A DNA stretch of 64,000 nucleotides, taken from contig JAHQIW010004769.1 of the NCBI GenBank assembly GCA_019055375.1, positions 248,001 through 312,000 of the forward strand, given 5' to 3'. The position numbers and the translations under genes were made by a program. Positions 49,677-60,274 of the stretch are shown here, piece by piece (position 1 is the stretch's first letter; every line of letters begins with the position of its first letter). The notes under the pieces were generated by a model, which worked only from the letters and a program-made list of their open reading frames with translations, did not search any database and had not been told where the DNA came from. The DNA comes from Parelaphostrongylus tenuis (Eukaryota; Nematoda; Chromadorea; Rhabditida; Metastrongylidae).

Positions 49677-49830
49677 CACCACCTTCATGCTGTTTATAAA
49701 TACGCTGTAGTTCTGTGAATGTGAAATCTGCTGCAATAATCGGCAGAAAAATGCTTTGAGAATGCTTCAAACAGATCATTGTTGCGAAGCGCTGATATCA
49801 TTACTTCTCTTTGCTCTAATCGAATTACTA

Positions 49831-50389
49831 GGTTGGAAAGAAAGTTCTCATCGTTTTATAAAACATTCAGAGTCTATGCATATGTTTGGACAATAAAAAC
49901 AACAACTATTTTCTGAATTATAGGCCATTATCACCCACCATTTTTTGCCATCGGCTCGCCACCTTTCGGATCTGAGCGAAGCACCCTCGTTCGGCTTTGA
50001 ATCAAACAACTCTTGACATGCTTCTTCAAGTTCATCAAAAGATTCAAATTGGTGACCTTCCAAAAAGTGTTGCATTGATCGGAAAAGGCCGTAATCAGAT
50101 GGAGCAACGTCCGGACTATAGGCTGGATGCGGTGGAATCTCAATTCCGTCCAATTCCTCAAACTTTGCCTTGGTCATTTTGGCTGTGTGTGGTTTTGCGT
50201 TGTTTTGCTGAAACAAAGAAACAAACAAACGTTATTGCTCCCTGAACAATTCCATTCTGCAGCGGATATAGGCAAATTATATATCAATAGATGCGCAAGA
50301 AGTAGACCTTTCAAATGATATGAAAATCACACACTATTCATGCGAAAAACAACATTCCAATCGGAGCGATAAAAATTTTCTTTCCAACT
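49831..50389 (-). mobile_element. Internally deleted mariner element with both TIRs
   Basis: TA-flanked ends: GGTTGGAAAGAAAGTTCTCA at the left and the reverse complement of TTTTCTTTCCAACT at the right, about 24 bp of imperfect TIR. Between them the minus strand encodes only the C-terminal third of the transposase: FQQNNAKPHTAKMTKAKFEE, PHPAYSPDVAPSDYGLFRSM, then a relaxed end. The second catalytic D is N (QQNNA) and the third is retained (APSDY). The N-terminal half is missing, so the element is non-autonomous. It starts 155 bp after the beta-glucuronidase stop. Confidence 0.85.
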
Positions 50390-51267
50390 TAATAAAAGAC
50401 TCCTCACTGTTCACTCTAAACGGTTTTCGACAATTTATTATCATATTTATAGTATTACTGTTACCACAAATGGAACATCAATTTTCACATATGTGACAAA
50501 GCGATATTGTTGGCTATGCATTTACTGAGTCTTCATAGGACCTATAATTTGATAATATGAATTTTTGACGCATGGAATAAAAACTTTGCTTCGTCCAAAC
50601 TCTTTGTTCCTCACTGGTTCTTCGACTGATTATTTTTTCCTATTGATTCTTTCGATAAAACTACAACGATACCATATAGTCGCACTGCAGACTTAACCTT
50701 CATTTTGCAATGTGGATCCTCCTCAGTGATCACTCCCAAAGCTATGTAGCGCGTAGACGGATGGGCGCTTAGTGTCAAGTGAGAACAATATGCAATCACA
50801 TTTATTTAATACGTTTGTAAGTGATAGCAATGAATTTGTTGTTTCCGGTGTTCCGGAATGACACAATTATGCCTTTGTACGAATTTAGTCTGGCTTGATT
50901 GTATGGGTAAGCTTGCTTATGAAAAACTGTAAATTTCACGCTGAATCAGGTCGAAGGCGGAAAACAGAAAATTGGCAAAAATATTCTAAGTGACTAGGAG
51001 TTTCGCTCAACAGACAAAATATTCACAGCAGGTACATGCGTTAGTGTTGAAGACGATACTATTGACTTTAGAGGCAAACTTCTTTAAGGTGGATTACATC
51101 GTGAAACAGTTTCTAATCACAGACTTTATCTTAGACGAAGTAGAAGACTGTAGCGGTCTAGCTGAGAATAAGCTCTGATGCACTAACATTCCTTCAATGA
51201 AATAAGGAATTTCTAGGAAACAAGATGGGACCTTATATGAGCATTGAGCCTCCGCCGATCTATCAGT

Positions 51268-51567
51268 TCTTCATAGATAAAGGATAAAGGATAAAGCTCA
51301 CGGCGTTGATCAATCTCTGAGGGATGCGCCATGCATTCGTCTTCAATTTTTGATTTCGCCTGAGGTGATTGAATGACTCGCGGTGGCCTCCTGCTATGCC
51401 GAGTCAGTGCTGCTTATCCCCCTATACAAGTCTGAGACCAGCCTAGTAATATTTACCGACCCGGAGGGATGGATGGCGTGGTGAGCCAGGAGCGCAAGAT
51501 AAGACCATTGACCTCGTTAGCGGCACAGAGCACCTCTAACCACTATGCCACATGAGCTCTTTTTCTC
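51268..51567 (-). repeat. SINE-B copy with TTTATCC tail
   Basis: Minus strand: head CATGTGGCATAGTGGTTAGA, GGTCAATGG, GGCTCACCACGCCATCCATC, CAGACTTG, GCAGCACTGACTCGG, GCGAGTCATT and GATTGATCAACGCCG, ending in a run of TTTATCC units. Confidence 0.85.
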
Positions 51568-52250
51568 ATCAATAGAATCGCAAATGCTTATCAAAACAAT
51601 TACAGCTACTTTTATCATCGTCTGAATTTGGAAAAGTAACTTTCTTCGCCTTTAATAACATTGATCACCTGAACTCCGTAGCCTGCTTGGAGCTGTAACA
51701 AATGGAAGAGCCCTCATCAACAGCACGTAGTCTCATGATATATGATTTTATTTTGAATGGTTCAGCGTTATAGAAGGCTGTTTTGAAAATCCAGCGACGT
51801 GGGGATGTAGCTTCGAGTCTCAGCTTTCAAATGGTTGCTAACACCCTATGAAGAGCTCTTCTCCAGCAAATGAGATCGGTTTTCTATATGTTCCCTTTCA
51901 ATCAGTAAGAAACTATCTTTGTTATTACAGTAACCTAAGAAGTTTTTGCTTCAAAAATTGAGGATTTCGCTAAAGTTCTCGAAATTAAGCTATCGTATAA
52001 CAATTGAAACTTAGGAAAAAAGGAAGAACGCTTTTTTAAGAGGTTGGAAGAGGATGCAAAAAACGGAAAACTACTGAAATTAGTATAAAGATAGCATCGT
52101 GTCTGCTCATAAAGAAAACCGTTTATGCCTTCCAGAAAATACTCAACATCAGATCCATTCGTTTTCATGCAGTATTTTAGCTGATATACCAGTCATTCTG
52201 GAGTCAATAAGACCAATTACTTATTATCCGAGTCTGTACTCATTCCATAA

Positions 52251-52565
52251 TTACTTGACAAACTGCACATTTCCTCGATGACAACTGAATGGCTTACATT
52301 CAAGAAGTGTGCAATTCTTAACGGAAATCTCCTTTTGATCAAACTTTGTTTGAAGGACTTTTAATTCTTCTTGGATCATCGAAATATAAATGGAAGAATG
52401 TTTTGACGTCATTTTCACTGTTAGCTGTTTCTGCCTTACAAAGAAATCCTTCCAAAATCGCTCAAAGTCTAGCCACAGTTTCAAACCAGATGCCAGTTTT
52501 ACTATTTTTGACACCGAATACCGATACGAATCCTTTGGCTTTCGCGATGATACTTCACCTGGCAT
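52251..52565 (-). CDS. Open frame, unidentified, possible exon
   Basis: 104 codons on the minus strand including LKLWLDFERFWKDFFVRQKQ and MIQEELKVLQTKFDQKEIS. This is a helical, charged composition unlike random AT-rich sequence. No upstream partner exon or family could be assigned. A GTGAAG donor-like site lies near its start. It may be a gene fragment. Confidence 0.25.
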   Translation of the reverse strand: MPGEVSSRKPKDSYRYSVSKIVKLASGLKLWLDFERFWKDFFVRQKQLTVKMTSKHSSIYISMIQEELKVLQTKFDQKEISVKNCTLLECKPFSCHRGNVQFVK

Positions 52566-53104
52566 TCAATGCGATCGCTGAATGGACGGAGCACGCTCCG
52601 GCGATGTAATGGTTTTCTGATGAATTTCGGATTTTTGTTGACACTAAAGAAGTTTTGTTTTCTGTAAATGGAAGAATTCGATAGAAAAGACTTTAATAAG
52701 TCTATCAGTAGTAGAAAAAACGTCAAAGCAACCTTCAAAAACCTCACATTTTTAAGAGACAAACCAGATACGAAAGGGTCATTATTCGAACTGGTACTTG
52801 ATGTCCTTATGCTATTTTATTCATATTCAATCATATTAGAATGATACTTATCATTCACCTTTTACTGAAGTAAAATATCATGACACAAACCTTCCACTTT
52901 TCATGTCCTCTCACTAAATAAAATGCCAAAAAGTAATCATAGTTACTGTTTTTCTTCTTTAAGCAAAACACGAGGTGTTTATAAAATAATCAGTAATCAT
53001 AGTAATCATAATCAAATCAGTAATCATAGTTATCAATATGCAAGCCAATAACTAGTTTGGCAAAGTTAATGCTGTTCACTATATGTGATGCCACTTTTTC
53101 AATG

Positions 53105-53119
53105 ACTTTCAGTAGTTTT
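53105..53119 (+). repeat. Left 15-bp direct repeat (target-site duplication) of hammerhead element 1
   Basis: ACTTTCAGTAGTTTT, repeated exactly at 53667-53681 on the other side of the element. Confidence 0.8.
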
Positions 53120-53290
53120 TTTTTTTCTATCGACTGCTTTTTTTACAGACCCGCTCAAAATGATTTAATCTGATAAGGATATGACATATTTTGAGCCATA
53201 GGTCTAGTGCTATATAGGGTGCTTAATTTTACTCGGCGTCGGTTCCTTTAGAGGATTGTTTACCTCAAGGGATCGACGGAACCGAGGGAG

Positions 53291-53340
53291 GGTGCTACTG
53301 ATGAGTCCCAATAGGACGAAATAGGCGCCTATATAGCACT
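53291..53340 (+). ncRNA. Hammerhead ribozyme, type I, copy 1
   Basis: Every core element is present. Stem I GGUGCUA (53291-53297) pairs with UAGCACU (53334-53340). Then CUGAUGA (53298-53304), stem II GUCC/GGAC with loop CAAUA (53305-53317), GAA (53318-53320), stem III AUAG-GCGC-CUAU (53321-53332) and A17 at 53333. This is a minimal type I hammerhead with a very short stem III, as in animal retrozymes. Cleavage predicted after 53333. Confidence 0.9.
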
Positions 53341-53572
53341 AGACCTATGGCTCAAAATATGTCATATCCTTATCAGATTAAATCATTTTGAGCGGGTCTG
53401 TAAAAAAAGCAGTCGATAGAAGAAGTATAGTTCATTTTAAAAGCCGTAAGCTCGACTGCCGGTCACCACAAAGTCAGGTAATAACATCATCCTACTTTGG
53501 GTGCTTAATTTTACTCGGCGTCGGTTCCTTTAGAGGATTGTTTACCTCAAGGGATCGACGGAACCGAGGGAG

Positions 53573-53622
53573 GGTGCTACTGATGAGTCCCAATAGGACG
53601 AAATAGGCGCCTATATAGCACT
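53573..53622 (+). ncRNA. Hammerhead ribozyme, type I, copy 2
   Basis: Base-for-base identical to the copy 282 bp upstream: stem I GGUGCUA at 53573, core CUGAUGA at 53580, return strand UAGCACU ending at 53622. Predicted cleavage after 53615. Confidence 0.9.
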
Positions 53623-53703
53623 AGACCTATGGCTCAAAATATGTCATATCCTTATCAGATTAAATCACTTTCAGTAGTTTTCATTATTATTAGTATTTCT
53701 TAC

Positions 53704-54025
53704 CACTGAATAGCGCATGTGACACAGTAGTTAAAGGTGCTATGCGTCGCAAACAAGGTCGATGGCTCGATCTCGCGCTCGTGGCTCACCAAACCACTCA
53801 TCTCTTCAGAGTCAGTAAATTGGTACCGGGCTGATCGCAGACTTCTCTGGAAAGATAAGCAGCACTGGTTCGATTCAACGGTAGGCCGTCGCGAGTCATT
53901 GTAAAGGCAGGCCAGATATGCATTCAACTACTTTAAACCACGTTAAACAGTGAAGACGATTACATTTCGCATCCGTCAGGAATTTATCAAAGCCGAGAGC
54001 TTTACTCTTTGTCCTTTTGATAGCG
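53704..54025 (+). repeat. SINE-B copy
   Basis: Diverged head GCATGTGACACAGTAGTTAA with GGCTCGATCTCG as B box. Body with GTAAATTGGTACCGGGCTGA, AAGCAGCACTGG and GCGAGTCATTGTAAAGG; tail GCCGAGAGCTTTACTCTTTG. It starts 22 bp after the hammerhead element's right-hand direct repeat. Confidence 0.8.
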
Positions 54026-54894
54026 TACTCCAGAGTTATCACTCATATAAAATTAAGCGACAAGAATATGCGAAAAGACAATAATTTTGTTTTCATGTTG
54101 TAAAATATGGATTGTTTGAAAACAAAGGCGTTTCTTTATAAAAGCACATATAAAAATTATCTCTGACATGCGATTTTTCCGTGATGTTGAAGTGCTCTCA
54201 CCATCTAAATCTTATTATATAACTATTGACAGAATGCTCTCCGAAGTTTAAAAACGCGGTAAGTACTGCGAAAGTAAAATGTAATTTTCTCTTCAAGGCG
54301 AGAAAACACGAACACATTCCACCAAATCCGACTGCAGTGCATAGAATTCGCATTGAAAAGTAGAGATTATTAAGATGACTGGGAGCTCGTTTTTTTTAAT
54401 AATACGATCATAGTCAGAAATTTGTTGTATACGTAATAGGGAATCTCCAATGAAATTGAAATAATGCACTCCGCAAACAAAACATTATCTTTTCTTCGTT
54501 TTTTCAACGTAGTTTAAAGGATTTTTCATTTATTGAAATCAGCATTTTGCAGGGCATTGAATCAGTACAAAAACATATATAAGATAAGAATAAAGTTTTC
54601 TATAGCAGCTGGAAAGGCGCTTCTCTTCGTAATGATATCTCTTTTGAGCCTGAATTTCACTAAGTAAAGGCGGCCTGAAGCGTGTCAATGCAGATTCTCT
54701 TACAGCTCTCTGCGGCAATCTGTGCATCCTAATGGATACATGTGGAACTCAGAAGAAACAAAAACAACTAATTTGTTGTACTTATCAATGAAAATGTACC
54801 TCAGAAACGTTCCTGACAGCACGGACTTTAAAGTATCTAAGCGCGACTGAGATCATTAAACTGTGTGCTTTGACGACTGTCTCTTTAACCCGAA

Positions 54895-55143
54895 TCAACT
54901 TCTTTTCGCCTTCCTTTCTGTTTGGGGAATGGGCAGTAGTACGACTGGATCAGAAAGCCAGTTCACTGCCCTTTTGTCGGATCTCACGGAAAATATCCAA
55001 GGAACCGGGTGCACATAAACATGGCGCTGCAACCTAACGGAAAAAGGCGCTGTCTGGTATGCATCAGCCCTCACGGCAATGCACACCGATTTGTGCGTAG
55101 GACGACTGAGCTGCTTCCTGAAGTGTGCAATTTTATGACGCAT
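54895..55143 (-). CDS. 82-codon open frame, unidentified
   Basis: The ATG at 55143 follows an AT-rich leader (TTTCGTTAGAAAACTGAAACT). The product is basic (begins MRHKIAHFRKQLSRPTHKS). No known motif and no partner exon. It could be a small gene or chance. A nearby minus-strand frame at 54539-54727 has a GTAAGA donor-like site, but I could not join the two. Confidence 0.25.
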   Translation of the reverse strand: MRHKIAHFRKQLSRPTHKSVCIAVRADAYQTAPFSVRLQRHVYVHPVPWIFSVRSDKRAVNWLSDPVVLLPIPQTERKAKRS

Positions 55144-55564
55144 AGTTTCAGTTTTCTAACGAAATAAAAATCTCAAAAGACCAGTCAGAAAGCCACATCT
55201 CCTAAAACTAGTTTGCTGCGTATTGTTGCGTATTACTGATTACTGATAGCTGAAAAAGCTTCTGCAAGTGCACACAGATGTCATTCTCCAGTTGCACAAT
55301 ATTGAGGTGGGCCGTGAAGAAGTTATGTAATGCAATTTTGGGCCAATATCATATACAGACACAAAATTCGTCATATAATTTTAGCCGCTCATGCTGCAAA
55401 TTGATAAAATTTCAAGCCGACTGAGCAGTCTACGCCATCGCATGAGTGGAAGTCAACTCATCATGGAGTCGAAACGTGTTATCTGTGTTCTAAAAACTCT
55501 GTTTTTTTAATGCTTTTCAACAATGGTTTGATATTATCAAAATACATTGAAGATTACTGGGTGA

Positions 55565-55665
55565 TATGCAAAACAGCACACCCCCAGGCGAATATTGAAC
55601 CCCTGTTTCACTGATACCATGTGCGCGTGCTGCCACTACACTACCCAAGCCACCACTTTGTTATC
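55565..55665 (-). repeat. tRNA-derived SINE head, probably SINE-C
   Basis: Minus strand: GGGTAGTGTAGTGGCAGCAC (A-box region) and GGGGTTCAATATTCGCC (B-box region), followed by TTTTGCATATCACCCAG as in the 34.6 kb copy. Confidence 0.5.
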
Positions 55666-55794
55666 ACTCTTTCTTCACACCTATGTGAATATCCGATGCA
55701 CACAGATAAAAACACGTTTGTTTCTAGTAAATTCATCATTCTCATCAAAATACTTTATTTCACGCAATACTTTACTTGCTATAAAACTTAGAGC

Positions 55795-56033
55795 TCTCAA
55801 TGTTGATCATTAGCTGAGGGTTGCACCATGCATTCATTCGACTTTATAAAGCATAGGTTGACTTGACTGAATGCATATCGGACCTCTTACAATGACTCGC
55901 GGTAGCCTACCGAAGTAGTATTCACCGAACCCGGAGAGATGGAAGGCTTGGTGAACCGTGAGCGCGGGTTTCAACCCTCGACCACTTCTGCGTCGTAAAG
56001 TACCTCCAACCACACACCAGACGCCTTTCAAAC
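55795..56033 (-). repeat. SINE-B copy
   Basis: Minus strand: TGTGTGGTTGGAGGTACTTT head, CAAGCCTTCCATCTCTCCGG, GGTAGGCTACCGCGAGTCAT and GAATGCATGGTGCAACCC; internally shortened in the middle. Confidence 0.8.
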
Positions 56034-56111
56034 CTGTCACTGCTTATTCTTAACCATTCAAAAGTTCGACTTTCTATAAACCTCGGCATAATCAATTGTT
56101 ATATGACAATC

Positions 56112-56930
56112 GAGAAAACTTATCTTGATTAGCTGACGCGAGGTTGGTAAATTAGTCGTAGAAATTCGGCTGACGTTTCGGCGACCCGCCTTCTTCAGAG
56201 CCTGGACGTATATAGTATTAGTCTATTTGAATGATCGGATGGTCTTATTTATATGCTGCCTAGGTCACGTTAGAAGATCAAACGAAGAAAGGGCGCGAGA
56301 TCTCGCGTGATGGTGACGCACTCGTCCTTCCGATTCATTTCGGGGTTTTGGGCGTTTATCCAAAATGCCTCAAGAGATTTCTGCGTGGATGTATTTTGAT
56401 TCCTGCGCTAGAATTGTGACAGTCACATCAAAATCCTTGTTGTTGTGTTTTTGTGCCCTATGTAAACCTAAAGGTTTGGTTTTATTTATTTTAGAACTAC
56501 CTACATGTTCTTTTATGCGGATGAAAAGTGGTATAGATAGTAAATCTAAAATAGGTAAATCCAAATATTTTGGTTTACATAGAGCGCAAAAACACAGCAA
56601 CCAAGATTTTGATGTGACTGTCACAATTCTAGCGCAGAAACCAAAAAACATCCACACGCAAATTTTTTTATGGCATTTTGGATAAACGCCCAAAATCTCT
56701 AAATGAATCGGAAGGACGAGTGCGTCACTATCTCACGAGATCTCGCGCCCTTTCTTCGTTTGATCTTCTAACCTGACCTAGGCGGCATATAAATAAGACC
56801 ATCCGAATCATTCTAATAGACTAATACTACATACGCCCAGGTTCTGAAAAAGGCGGTTGCCGAAATGTCAGCCGAACTTCTACGACTAATTTACCAAACC
56901 TCGCGTCAGCTAATCAAGATAAGTTTTCTC
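56112..56930. repeat. 819-bp near-perfect palindrome (fold-back element)
   Basis: The left arm starts GAGAAAACTTATCTTGATTA and the right arm ends with its reverse complement. The arms stay similar through TAATTTACC, CGTTAGAAGATCAAACGAAG, GATCTCGCG, TTGGATAAACGCCC and GTGACAGTCACATCAAAA, up to a centre near 56521. Overlapping ORFs on the two strands encode near-identical peptides because of the symmetry and are not genes. Transcription would give a hairpin of about 400 bp. Confidence 0.9.
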
Positions 56931-57007
56931 AATATTCTAAACCAGTTGATGCCGAGTTGTATCATATATGAACTCTGGTGGGGCATTTTGGTCAAGATAT
57001 CTCAATA

Positions 57008-57325
57008 ACAGGAGCGCATGTGGCGCAGTGGTTAGAGGTGCCCTGCGTCGCACACGAGGTCAATGGTTCGATCTCGCGCTCATGGCCCACCAAGCCATCC
57101 ATCCCTCCGGGGTTGGTAAATTGGTACCAGGCAGGTCTCAGACTTGTCTGGGAGGATAAGCAGCACTGACTCGGTTCAGCGGGAGGCCACCGCGAGTCAT
57201 TGTAAAGGCCAGATATGCATTCAGTCACCTCAAACGAAGTTAGAAATTGAAGTCGAATGCATGGCGCATCCCTAAGGATTGATCAACGCCGAGAGCTTTA
57301 TCCTTTATCCTTTTATCTCAATAAA
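57008..57325 (+). repeat. SINE-B copy, most complete
   Basis: Head GAGCGCATGTGGCGCAGTGG, B box TGGTTCGATCTCG, body with CCACCAAGCCATCCATCCCT, GTAAATTGGTACCAGGCAGG, GCAGCACTGACTCGG, GCGAGTCATTGTAAAGGCC and GATTGATCAACGCCGAGAGC, ending TTTATCCTTTATCC. Confidence 0.9.
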
Positions 57326-57576
57326 CAACTCACCGCTGGGCAGTCGAAAACTAGACATCGAAGGCACTGTTAAAAGGTCCTAGGTCTACATGTTATTACG
57401 TTTCATAAATAGTCGAAATTTCCTTCAGAGATAAAATTTCCGAAGGTAAGAAAAGTCGCCCATCTAGAAAAATATTAGCGTAGTGTAAATTGAAGTAGAT
57501 GTAGTGGGATCTAGCAGGGCCATCACTTGTTCATGTAGGAAACGTCGTGCTCACAAACTAAAGCAATCTGTTCCAG

Positions 57577-57712
57577 GAACCATCAGTAGATTTCTTTGAA
57601 CAAATCAAAATGTTTTGCTATTCGAACGCATCAAGCTTTCAACACCTTTAAAAACTCTCATATACTCGCTGGCAAGATGATTAGGACCTTCGCGGACCTC
57701 ATGACTGTTATA
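57577..57712 (+). pseudogene. Duplicated, frameshifted copy of beta-glucuronidase exon 14
   Basis: After a TTCCAG acceptor the sequence parallels 47085-47223 (GAACCATCAGTAGATTTC against GAGCCATCAGTAGCTTTC; AAAACTCTCATATACTCGCT; TTCGCGGACCTCATGACTG). At least two single-base deletions, the first after GAACAA, shift the frame and bring in a TAA. The upstream intron is also similar, so this belongs to a segmental duplication. Confidence 0.85.
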
Positions 57713-57999
57713 CAACATTACTTGGTTCGAATTTATATATCATGGAAAATCTTAATCAAGTAGAAGCTTTGTTAATAGATCGAGTTCTAGACAGTTCTAT
57801 CGTAGCTTCGTTAATTTTCAAATATCACTTGTTAATGACTAACTATTTGTTTTTAACCTGCTTAATTGGATTTCCTCTATTCGGCTATGCCTAAAAGAAA
57901 TATCTTTCATAGTACTTGGTTTCATCAAGAAATCAGATGGGACATGTAAAAACTTCTCAGTAAATGCTCCAATAAATTGAGCTTTTTTTCCGGTCTAAA

Positions 58000-60200
58000 A
58001 CCACCTCTATTTCCCCTTTTTATCGTTTCTATGAACGATATTCTCAAAAATGCAATGATCTCCACTTTTTTAGAGTGTGACGAATAGTTTTGTACTGGGC
58101 GAGCTCACTTAGATATCGCGCTCCTTTGAATGGTAAGGAATGAGGTAATTCGTTAGGGACCAAATGCATAACATTTCGTGCAGTGGTGGCGCGTCACGTG
58201 AAAGGTAGTTAACATTGGCGTGCCGCTTTAGAAGTAAGGGGATTTGATTGGAAGGTTGAGATTGCAAGAAAACATCGCCATCATTGAATGATGGAAAATT
58301 ACTGAAAAGGCATTCAAAAAGTGTAATTTGATGTAGTGAACGCCCATATGCCGTAAATTACTTATGTTTCAACGAGAAGGAAACATCTTTTAGAGAATGA
58401 TACATAGTCCCATCTGTTGATGAGCACGTTTTTCTTATTTGACTTAAAATTTTCCAGCCAATCGACAACCTGAGAAATGCTTAATCTAAGAACAAGATTG
58501 TTTTGGAAGTACTTTTATAGTACGTTTCGACTAACAAAAAAAAGACGTTTTGTTTTCGCAATAGTCAACGGTTGTTCCAACTTCACAAAAGGCTTGCTGG
58601 TAATTTCATAATGAAATTGGGTTCCAAGAAGACTCCATCGCTACGACAAGATAGATAATTTTCAGGAGATGTTTAATGAACTATTCTCAGTGACGAAGTG
58701 CCCAGTTCTCCTAAAAAAATTTTTTTTCAAGATATGAAAGTTACGACTATGGGGAGTATTGCCTTTTCAAATCATCTTGCTTATTTTATTCGACGATTTA
58801 GTTGAAGCACAGTTTGAATAAATATGTTTTACATGCTACGACTTTGAAAAAATCTTACAGAAAGAAAGGTTGTCGACTTCAGTATGGAGCTTGACTAATC
58901 CTTGAGGGAGTTTCCATTTATCAATGTGTAGAGTTTCTTAAAAAACACGAGTTTTTCTGGCTCTAATCGGTTATTTCTTTGGCTCAAAACATTCGTTCAA
59001 CAATCAACATTATATGCACTTAGCATCGGACAAGAGCATTTGGCCTTTAATCATACATTACCACCGGTCAACAATTTACGTTTTTGCACGGAATTTGTAC
59101 TTCTGGCGAACAACAGTTAGCACATCCTGCTTTCTTATGCGACCAGTAGTAGTCACTGGAAAGCATATGAAAAGGCGGTAATAAAAGGAGTATTGGTTTC
59201 AGGAAAGATTTTCTCATTGATCACTACCATCAAAGAAAGAAAAGGTCTATTTTCCAAAGCAATTAGCCAGTTGTTTAAACCCAGCGGGTTTTACTAATAT
59301 ATATGCAAAAAAATTCGAATTATTGAGCGTTTGATCGCCCAGAAAAGATAAGGTACTATCGAAGAAATCTTTCATCGTATTTTGAACGCTCACTACGCAT
59401 TTTTGATGCCTACCATTATGAGAGTGAATCCGTGTTTTCCCACTCATCACTCTTCCGATACCCGTATATACTTATCTGCTCTGCAATTGACTTCCGAAAT
59501 TGCTTATGTACGTTTCATTAAGGTTAACTGCCTCCCTGCGCGTGAGTATTACGTCGCCTTGAACACCTGCCCGTCTCTCATTAAAGGATAGAGCCCTGGG
59601 CGACAGCATTTTCCTTGACCACTAACCAATCATCCATATCTTTCGAGCTATATCATTTTTCATTACTCAAGCCACTACCCTCCAGCATATGCGAAAAGCG
59701 TGCTGTTTTTCATGGTGTCATCACTTTCGTCACCGAACTCCTCATCGTCAGAAGCGATCAAGCAAGATTCACTAATACTCTTTCTGCAGGCATAGCAAAG
59801 TCGTCCACTCAAAATATCAATTTAGGCATAATTTCATGTAACTTTAGCTACGATTAATAGCTATCAAAAGTCTCCTAAGATCTGACCCTCCTTGAATGAA
59901 ACTTGATTGTGCGAGTGGAGGAGAGTACTCATCGGAAGTATTTGAGCGGACCTTAAGGCTCTCATATGCTAGTTGACTTCCAAAACCACTCGCACATGGT
60001 GGCATTAAAGATGCTCGGAAAGATGGAGATAGGGCAAGGTGTAGAGACTTTCCTTGAAAGCAATCAACTGAAAAAATTGCGCAGCATATGCATAGTGTGC
60101 GCATGCTCAGTGGTCACCATGATGAAATATGCACCTAGGCAAGAATAAATAGGCAATAGAAAGTTGTACGCTGAGGGAGATGGAAAAAGTTTTTTTCTTT
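58000..60200. other. No supported feature
   Basis: Unique AT-rich sequence that expands the duplicated last beta-glucuronidase intron relative to the original. Several 60-90 codon frames on both strands have no motif or splice context I can support. Confidence 0.4.
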
Positions 60201-60274
60201 ACCGTTGTTTCGAGTGTTTTCTCAACACCATGCCCAAACTGTGATATATCTGTTAGGTTTTGTCTGATTAGGAG

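Larger units (their letters stand above)
53120..53666 (+). mobile_element. Retrozyme-like hammerhead element 1 (tandem, 282-bp unit)
   Basis: Bounded by exact 15-bp direct repeats. Order on the plus strand: an inverted arm 53125-53216 that is the reverse complement of 53330-53421; 117 nt (53217-53333) ending at the first ribozyme cleavage site; one full 282-nt unit (53334-53615) ending at the second site; then 51 nt of a further unit. The stretch 53217-53385 recurs exactly at 53499-53667. No protein is encoded. Two cuts would release a 282-nt RNA monomer. The arm's inner end lies at the cleavage site within the ambiguity of a TATATA palindrome. Confidence 0.85.

Noticed and set aside
56365..56693. 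Two overlapping ~106-codon ORFs on opposite strands
   Set aside because: Near-identical peptides simply reflect the palindrome; no other coding evidence.
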